A stretch of DNA of 47,208 nt from Chara braunii (Eukaryota > Streptophyta > Charophyceae > Charales > Characeae). The translations under genes and the position numbers were made by a program. The first letter of the stretch is position 1, and each line of letters starts with the position of its first letter. Under the pieces are notes generated by a model, which did no database searches, had not been told where the DNA came from, and was given only the letters and a program-made list of their open reading frames with translations. Below, one piece after another: positions 34,301-43,800 of the stretch. The DNA is taken from the NCBI GenBank assembly GCA_003427395.1, contig BFEA01000074.1:2867251-2914458 (forward strand), read 5' to 3'.

Positions 34301-37300
34301 CGTAGGGGTTAAATCGAGGTGTTCAGCATCGCGAATAGCAAAAGTAGGCCTTACGAAAGTCCACCGTCAGGCCCAACCCGGGCACAGAAGTCAAGGAGTG
34401 AAAGATTACTCAGGAGTCAACCACGGCCACAGATCACACAATTCAAATGCTTAGTACAGTTTCCAAAAGCTTCCAGACCTCACAGGGTCAAGCCACATAC
34501 TGACCGCAAGAAATGTTGGCCGCCTGGATCGGGAACCTCAGCCACACGTTAAGGCAAATGGAGGCCGGCCAAAGCAAGGCGAAGCTGCACATACTAGGTC
34601 TGCTGCAGGTCGTGCATTCATTCTGCCTCGCACTATTGCTGAAAAGCTAGCTCCGGAAAAAGGCGGATACAGAGGGAGAGCGAGCGTGAGAGTAGCAATA
34701 GCCAGGACAGGTGCACATGCACCATAGCTTAGCATGAGAATATTGCCAAGGCGCTCGTGGGACGGATTTTGGCTTCACCACTGGTAGACAGATTGGTTGA
34801 TGCTTGTAAAGGTGGCGAGTAGGAGAGGAAGAGCCCGGAGGTGGACGGGGAATGGCACGAAAGACCTTGTATCAATTGAATATTATTTTAGATTATCCTC
34901 CTACTACTCTTCTCTTCCTGCTATCTCTTGGCGATTGTAATTCTTTGAGCATAATGAGTTTCATGCTTGGTGTTGATGGTGTGAGCTTCCCCGATTTGGG
35001 TTCATTATAGTATAATCCTGCCGCTGGTTCTGCAGGACCAATGGGCGGTCCACTTCATAAAAATGTGTCTGCAGAATCTGCACTGTCAGAATAACAAGCA
35101 GTTAGGCTCGGTGTCACAGCCTAACTACTTCTGTGGCTCACCTGCCATAGTCTCATTTGACGAGGCCTCACATATTTGTGTGTTTTTTTGTGTCAGAATA
35201 AACAATTTGTGTGTTTTTTTTCTGCAGAATCTGCACTGTCAGAATAAACAATTTTGTGTGTGTGTGTGTTTTTTTTTGCGAAAAACAAAAAGAGGAGAAC
35301 AGTTCCAAGCCCTCACATATTAGAATACTTTGAAAATTGGAATGTGAATCATCACTTGTGTGCCAAAGTGATAGCAGCCAGGGACAGAGCACCCGACAAC
35401 TCACGCCAGCAACACCATACCTTTTTGCCAGATCAAAACGAAAAGATTATGGTGGCCTGGTTCATGCAAAAGGAGGAGCGAGTCTGGAAACTGGTCGTCG
35501 CAGGGAGAAAAAAACGAAAAGCTTTCAAAAAAAGAAAGAGGAAAAGAAACAGGAGATGCCTCGCATGATCATAAGATGCTAACCTGACTGTTTGAGACCC
35601 TCTGACAGGCCACCGCAGCCTGCAAAAATGTCAAGGGTGGCCAGCCTTTGATGATCTTGCATTACTCTGTCCTTATCAGAATCACCAACTTTCCCCTTTC
35701 CTTTTGCTGCAGCCTTCAGAGCCGCTTCAGCTTTTCCCTTCCCTGCATTCCGTTGGCTCTCTTGCCGAGGTGAGGGTGGGCAGAGCCTTGTCGATGCAGG
35801 AAGCTGCATGCGCAGTAGATTCAGTAGAGGAACAAGCATGAGCATGAGAAATTAAAAGGGTAGCCGCAGCCAGGTCGTACATACATAAACATATTAACAG
35901 AACGAAGAATGTTGTCACCCTGAGGCCAGAGACTAACATTAGAAATTACGATGAACTGTCCAGCAACAACACCGTAAGCAGAAACTTTATCAATTACATC
36001 AGTAAGCCAAAGACACACTAGACCAGAGAAGGTGGAAGAAGCAGGCGGGAGAAGCCTGTGCAGGGCTTAGAGGGAAAGAGTAACCAGTTCAAGGGCAAGG
36101 ACCAGCAGGGCACAGCAAATGAAAGGGAAACAGTGGGGCCAAAGGTAGCAATGCAGAGGTGAGGGCCTGCAGGGAACCGAGGGTGGCACTGAGTCGTCAT
36201 CCATGGACTTGTGCTTCAGCAACAAGGCCATTGGCGCAAGCCATTCACAGATAAACATAGCCACGTCCATCAGCCAGAGGTACTTGTTTAGCACAAGTGA
36301 CAAGCAAGATATCACTTAGCCCACCTTTCCTTAGACCTGTAAGACATGTAGCACCACTGGTATACATTAGGGGCTCCCCTACAACTCCATCTCCCATGGG
36401 CTACTACCGTACCGCTGCAGTATTCATTCTGCTCTTCACATATCAGAAAGCATGATTCAATTAAAGATGTTAGTTGGAAAGGGTACACAGAGAGAGGTTC
36501 GACAGTGGGGGGGAGGGAAGGGATACATGAAGTTTGGAGACGAAGGGGATGTGATCCTAATGGTGGGAGATGGGGGAGAGAGATAGAAGCTTGAAGGGTT
36601 GGTAGAGAAAGAGAGGGACAAGAAGAAAGATGTGATGGACGGTGACGAGTTTCTCTTTTTTAACTGGGTATGGAAGGTCATTGGTAGGTGGGGCACAGAG
36701 AGAGAGATGCCCCTGCCTCTCTCTCTCCGTGCACTCCACAGTTTGTCTTGTGCCCTTAGTTGACCATCACCAGAGAGAGCAGAGAGATGTGTGATGGTTT
36801 CTCTCTCTCAGTGCAAGGGAAGCATGAGAAGGAGGTAAAGACACCCTCATGACCATGATGCTGATGAGGGTCAATGGAGAGGGACGAGGTGCAAGAGGAG
36901 AAGAGAGACCGTTTCTGAAGACGACTATGGGGAAGTGGCAGAAAAAGGTGACTTGATGGAGAAAACGAGGTGGAGGAGGAGGAGGATGCGGAATAGGAGC
37001 ACGAAAAGGAAGAGGTGGAGAAGGATGGCCTTATAAAACCCAGATGACGAATATGAAGGACATAGAACAGGAGCAGGAAGAGGAAGAGGTGGAGTAGGAT
37101 GGCCTGAGGACACCCAGATAACGACTATGAAGAAGTGGACATGGAAGAAGAAGAGAGTACAAGCACAAGAAAATGGTGGAAAAATAGGAGGAAGATGTTG
37201 CCCAATAAGCTGAGCCAAGAGAAGCCAGGAGGAGCACCTCCATCTCACTCTCTCTGGTGAGTTTGATGAGGGATGCCACCAAAACACTGACGATGAAGGG

Positions 37301-37401
37301 ATAAATGCTGCCCACGTTGGCCAGAAAATCTTCTTCGGCCGGGACAGGAGCAGATACCTTTCATTGAACAATCGTTTGTGATGAGGAACAAGAGAATAAG
37401 C

Positions 37402-37496
<95 letters not shown>

Positions 37497-40400
37497 GGTA
37501 GGTTCCTTTCACTCTGGCTAAGGTCGACAGGCAGAAAAAGGGCCTTGGGGTGTGCAAGAGCTTGGGAGGGAGGCACATGCATTGCCTGAGTTTGCTGTGG
37601 CCCAACCGTGAGCCGGGTTACTGGCTGCTCTGTGTTCGCTCTTGCCATGAAGCATTTTCAGAGTTCAGTTTGCCTTCTGGCCTGACCATTGGGTTGTCGT
37701 GCCCCGTTTCAAAAATTTCAGCCCTGTTCTTTTCACTCCCATTTCGGGCTACCCACCAGGTATCTCCCAAAAGCACTTCTCCTCAAGAGAGACCCGGATT
37801 CTCCTTATTGCATAAGGGTGACAGATCACTACCCTTAGAGGGTCCCTGAACACACCACAGGAATAGTGACATATGCTGCCAGGCTGCTCTCTGTTCCCAC
37901 TTGCCATGCAGCATTTTGAGAGTCCAGTTTTCCTTCTGGTAGGCACATGGGGTTGCCGTGCGCCATTTCAAAATTTCGGCCCTGTTGTTATTCACCCCCC
38001 TTTCGGGCTACCCACCAGGTCTCCCCGAACAGCACGTCCCCTCAATTATTGCATAAGGGTAACACAGCGGTGCTCTTAGAGGGGCCCTGAACGCACGGGA
38101 ATATTGAGATGTCGTGCAAGGATCCCCTTTCAGTGTAAGAAAGGGATGCCCAAACTTCTGTCTTCTGGATCTGATATTGCCAAATGACGTGATCCTTGCA
38201 ACTTCCAGAAAAGCTGCATTAGGTTATTTAAGCATCGGCAATATGAATCCCATGATGCATCATGTGAGGGATAAATTGCTTGCCGAAAATGTTCAACTGC
38301 TTGCAGTTGTGCAGAAAACAAAAAAACTCTTCACAGATAGTACGGCACAAAAAACACAGTAGAGATTCTTAACCTCAGCCTTCAGGAGTGGCTTAGGATT
38401 CCCCCTTTTCTGTCCATGTAGACGAAAGACGAACGAGGTCATAGAACATCGAATTCTTGCACAGTCCAAATAGATTGTGGGCCGTAGAACGCACCTGTTT
38501 GAGAGAGCCGGTGTCTGGATTGTAGACCAAACTGCAGAAAAACGTGTTAGCAGGCATGAAGCTCGGAGAGGTTTCAAATACTTCATGGGGCCGTCGCACT
38601 GAGCACTTCCCCATCACAGCAGATACGTCCACAGTGGCAGTCTTGTCGCTGAAATAGACCTGCACAAATATAGCAATGCATGTTCACAACACAATGCTTT
38701 TTAGATTTCTTCTCTAAGAGAAAACATTTCTCACAAAAGCAGTCAATCTGACTAATACCAACCAGGTTCAACCCCTGGTTCAAGAAACCTTTACTTTTGC
38801 AGGCCAATGTGAACGCAGTGGAGAAAAGCTTTAGAATGAAGGGCAAACAGGGTAAATCAAGAGCCATACCTTGATTGACACTGTGTATCAATGTCAGAGG
38901 CTACTTTCTCCACTTCTATTTCTGCGACCTCTATCGTAAAGCAGGACTGGGAGAGAGGAAATGAGGCGAACAAGAAGTTTGAGGAGCAGGCAGAGAAGGG
39001 GAGTAGATGAAGGAAAACCTGCTTAAACCACTAGTACACGGCCCCAGCCTTGCACTCCGAGACTTGTCGCCACAAGAAAACGAGGCCGCAACGTCAAACG
39101 CTGGGCCTGCCGTTGATAAATCGGATCGGCGTTCGCGTTTTCATTTCGTGCTTCCAGAATTTGAGGTGTCAGGCCCACGGCCAAGGTGCCCATGTACTGG
39201 TGCTTTAAGAACAGGGCCTCGGGTAGGAGGAAGAGAAGGGGAGAAGGTGACGGAAAATCTGCTAAAGAAGAGAGCCTCGGGTAGAAGGTGCAGGTGGGGA
39301 AGGAGGGAGAAAGCACAGCAGGAGGTGAAGTCAGAGATCCCACCTTGATAATGCTCAGGGATGACAGATTCCATTTCCCTTTAACATGGCCATGAGGCAG
39401 TAGAGGGGAAGGTCGGCAGAAAGGCAGATGGAAGGTTATTTTTGGAAGGAAGACGCGAGGAGGGGGAGAAGAGTAGCAGGGCAGGATTAGTAAAGAAATA
39501 GCAGCAAGGTTGAGGGAAGGGTTTCAGCTCAGTCATCACCCTGAGATTGAGTTCGTACAGAATTGCACTTTAGGAAAAGAAAAAAAAAAAGGGCTACAGC
39601 CTTTAATATCTTCGATTATCCACAGGTGACAAGCCCCAGGTAATTCAGAGTTATTTAGAGTTATCTTTGATTATCCAGAGCTAGGTTACCGGGCCAGCCA
39701 GCCCAGGCAATACGGGCAAATGACCTGGGTGGGCACCTGCCCAGGTCATGCCAGGCACCTCAGAAAATCTGGAAATTTTCTTTGTTTTTCAGATTGCGAG
39801 TGGGTCTTTCTGCACCTACCAAGATCAGCCCAAATGCAGGGTTTTTTTTTTTTTTTCAGCGTTTAAAGGGGTTTAAAACATTTGATGCAGCAACTGCAAC
39901 TGCAAGAATTAGATGCGGTGCTTCCACAATCCACACCCCAACCGGTCCTGTCCGGTCTGTAGGGATGGCAACTTGCCATAGGCAACGGCGGCTGCTCAAC
40001 TCAAAATCTTATGCAACCCAAACACTGGCTGGTCTCATGTGCCATTCTAGAGTAGTCTGCTCCGGCGATGAGTATTTCAATTCCTGTGAAGTCCGCCACA
40101 GATCTGTCCGGTCCTTCGCACTCCACTTCCTCCCCTACCCTTTCTCCCTCGCCAGCCCCTTACTCCCTACGGAACTCTGCTTCTTACCCCTTTCCCTTTA
40201 CCTCCCCGTCATTTGCTACTAGCAAACAATATACGAATGAGCATCATTAAGAGAACAGAAAGTATAAGGTGAAGACATGAAGTGAAATGAACAGGAGTAT
40301 ACCGTCCCCTTCACTCTTCCTCCTTTCATAAAGTGCAAGTGGGCCGTTAAGGCACACGGAGATGTGGTCAGCTGCCGCTCAACCACAATCAACGTGGCCA

Positions 40401-40816
40401 GCCTTCTACGTGTGAGGCACAGTAAAAAAGGGGAGCTGTAAGAACAAATGGAAGGCATACCTCAAGGATAACAAAAAGACTGTCTAACCGTAAAATTGCT
40501 TAAACATTGGACTGTCTCCACTCAAGTGCTCTCATGATCTGCAATAGGACAAAAGCTGCTTTGATTCTGAATCTACTCATCTGGGTGGAATAGGGGCCGT
40601 TATGGGGACACACACACACACAGGGCAGACAACATAAGGTGCAAGTGTGCCTAGCTGCAAACAGGTGTTTACGCACGGCACTGCTCGAGTACACGGACGC
40701 GAGCGGAGTAAGATTGTATCACATAGTAAGACATCTATATGTCCAGATGGATAAGGCTGTGGTGATTGTTTAAAACACACAAGTACGTGCACACACACAC
40801 ACACACACACACACAN

Positions 40817-40894
<78 letters not shown>

Positions 40895-43800
40895 CACACA
40901 CACACCTCGTGTAGATCTGCCTTGTAGGCCTTTTCAGTAGATACATCCTCAGGCCTGTAGAACCTTCGGACCAAAAGCTTGAGTGCAGGCTGGCCCTTTT
41001 TGCTTCCTCCTGAACCCTTCTCTTGTCCTCCAGTAACCTTCAGCAATTGGCACACACTGAACGCTGAAGCTCCCACATTCCGCCCACCCTTGAATGTCAC
41101 AGTAGGACCATCTTTGTCACCACCTTTACGTCCGTCCACCTCCCCAGGAATCAAATAAAGGCAGTCATTGATCCGGTACTCCAAACCCTGATAACGGAAT
41201 CCTTCCCCATTGCTCACAACCCGTGTCTCATTGCGCTCCTTTTCTTCTTGTCTTGCAGTACACGCAGGGCAGGTTGCCATAGCATCTTCCCCCAGTAAAT
41301 CCCTCGGCAGATCATAGAAGGCACCCTCAGAGGGTGCATAAACACACTTCAGAACATACTCCTTCGGAAGACCTTCTTTCTTCCTCTTCTCAGCTCTTTC
41401 GCGATCTTTGGCTTCTTGTGCAGCACTCTCCCGGAAAGTGAATCCCCCGTCTCGCTTCCAGATCTCTAAATCTACAGGCCCTTCAGTGACTTCTAGCGGA
41501 ACCTCCATGCACCTATTTGTCAAGAACACCTCCCTCTCATTCCCCGCATTGCCAAGGACTGAATCTAAGGACCTCTCTAGAACTCTCCCATGCACCATTC
41601 TGTCACCCTCGTAATTTTGGAAAAGTCGTTGAACGAGGATTATAATTGACTGTGACGTGCCATCCATGTCTACTCCCTCTTCATCAGGAATCAATATTGC
41701 CCCGCCCCTCGTGATTAACTTGCCATTGACCCGTGCCTTCTGATAAAGGAGCTCCCCTTTGCAACCTTTTTTCCCACTTCCAACCCATTCCACCACCTCT
41801 TTACTAGCATTACTCTTCTTCTTCACGGCCTTGCCATTCTGCCGACCTTTCCCCTTCACGGCCACAAAGACATCATCTTCCTCCTCATCTTCACTGTCCC
41901 CATCCTCAATTTCAATGACATCATCCACGGCTTCTTCCATCGCTGCCTTTGAAGTCCCATTCACCGTCCCATCGACTGCACCACCTTCCTCCTCTCCTTT
42001 CTCTGCCAACAACTTCTCATAATAGCTGCTCCACACATAATGAACTAGTTTTGTCGTTGTTGCTCGCATCGGCTTGCTCCTTGTGGTGTCTGGTCTAGCA
42101 CGGGCCATCGGATTTTGGTTCTGAGCCTTGCATCGGACAACCACTTTCTTCTTCAGGGAGAGCTTCAATTTGGTATGATGCCTCATCTCCATCTTCATAG
42201 CAAGTCCTGAGACAAAAGCGGACCTCCGGATCGAGGCATCCGGGTACTCTCTGAACTGATTGAGGATGATCTGTCCATGCACAACAACATAGCGCTCAAC
42301 CGCAGCAGTCTTAGAGGAAATAAACGTCGGATCCTTTGCATCCTGCTCAGCCAGCCGCTTCACCACATCTGGAAATGACAACCTTGCTGCTCGAGATTCA
42401 GCCTTCAGCATAGTAATGACCTTGATCGCCAACCGAGCTACTTTCAAGACAGGCGTGTACCAGGGAGCATACTGCTTCGACGGTCGACCCAGCCTGTACC
42501 ATGCTCCATCTGTCCGAATTGAGATAAACATCATATCCGCTCCAAATTCTATCATCCACTCCTTGATGGCGCTGAGATATACACGCATGCCCCGGCCCTT
42601 ACTACTCCCCCCACCGGGGCTTTTTAGCGGGGAGGCAGGCCCTGCAGCCCCGGGCGAGGAACAACCAGGCGCCGTCACTTTTTTGTTAACAGCTGTCTCA
42701 GGAGCTTCAGACTGGGGGCTAAGCTGCTCACACCAATCAACACTCCCATCGTCCTCCATCATCAAGCCTGAGCCATAAATGTCCATGTCTGTTTCCACAC
42801 CTGGCATCATTGGCAGGACTTCAAGAGGAATCAACCTGGCATCAGCATTATACAGAGCCCAATCTTCAAGGCGTCGTTTTGGCAAGTCCGCAGGAAGCAT
42901 TTCTTCCACATCATCATCAAACAGGAGATACTCGTCCACCTCCTCTTCATCGGCAGAAGCCTTGTAAAACGAAGGTAAGGGATAGTCACTTGCAATTTCA
43001 TCTTCGTTTATTTTTATATACACCTTTGCTTTAGAGCTTGATGCCCCGCGCCCACGTTTAGGTCCTCCTTTTCCATGACTTTTCTCCTCCTCTTCCTGGA
43101 GTATCCTCGCCAGCATCGCATCCGACGTCAACTGATCTGACCCCTTTGCATCCGAAGATGAGCATGAGATGCCAGTACCACCACTGCCAGATCCGGCGGC
43201 CTCCCCTATCCGCAATGGGGCATTGCTGCAGCCATTGATTCTTCGAAGCATGGCTTCACGCCGTCCCACTTCTTCCTCGAGACTTGTTAGGCATGGCAAT
43301 CCTGTGAAGAGATTATCGGTTTTATCTGCATCCTGATCCAAACTGTATAGCTGATCAACAACGAACTTACCATGACGGAGGATGGAATCACGCCCAAAAG
43401 AAAAACCATGCCCATTTCCACGGTTTTTCCCTGAACTGGTCGCTCTTGACACACGAGCAATTGCATCATCCAGCTGTATATCAGGATTGCCTCCCTCGTC
43501 TTGGCAAAGAAGTCGATAAAACTCCACACACAATACAGCCTTCTCGAAGAGGATGTTGAACATCTTACGATAGGTGGGTGAAGATTTCAGGCAGCGATAA
43601 TCTGCAGCCTCAGTAGACAGCCATATGTACGCACTTTCGCAGTCCTTTGATTCAAAACCAGAGATCGACCACTCCGTCAGTGGGCCAAACCCCTCACACA
43701 CAACTCCCTTTGTTTTATCAACGGTGCCATGGATTGGGTACACCATACCTGTGATAAACAGATCCACATCATGGAGGCTCTCAATAGGCATTGCCTTGCC

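Larger units (their letters stand above)
35804..38494 (-). other. MET1 intron (2,691 bp)
   Basis: Holds long purine-rich stretches (about 36480-37230), a CT microsatellite and a 257-bp tandem duplication. The apparent long reading frame on the minus strand here is low-complexity. Confidence 0.75.

Noticed and set aside
36925-37605. 226-codon minus-strand frame with a signal-like start
   Set aside because: Composed of a TC microsatellite and purine-rich low-complexity sequence within a MET1 intron.
39690-40000. Fourth family A TIR element (CTAGGTTACCGGGCC start)
   Set aside because: Only the first bases and a TTTAAAGGGG stretch agree; no matching second end or 8-bp duplication was found.
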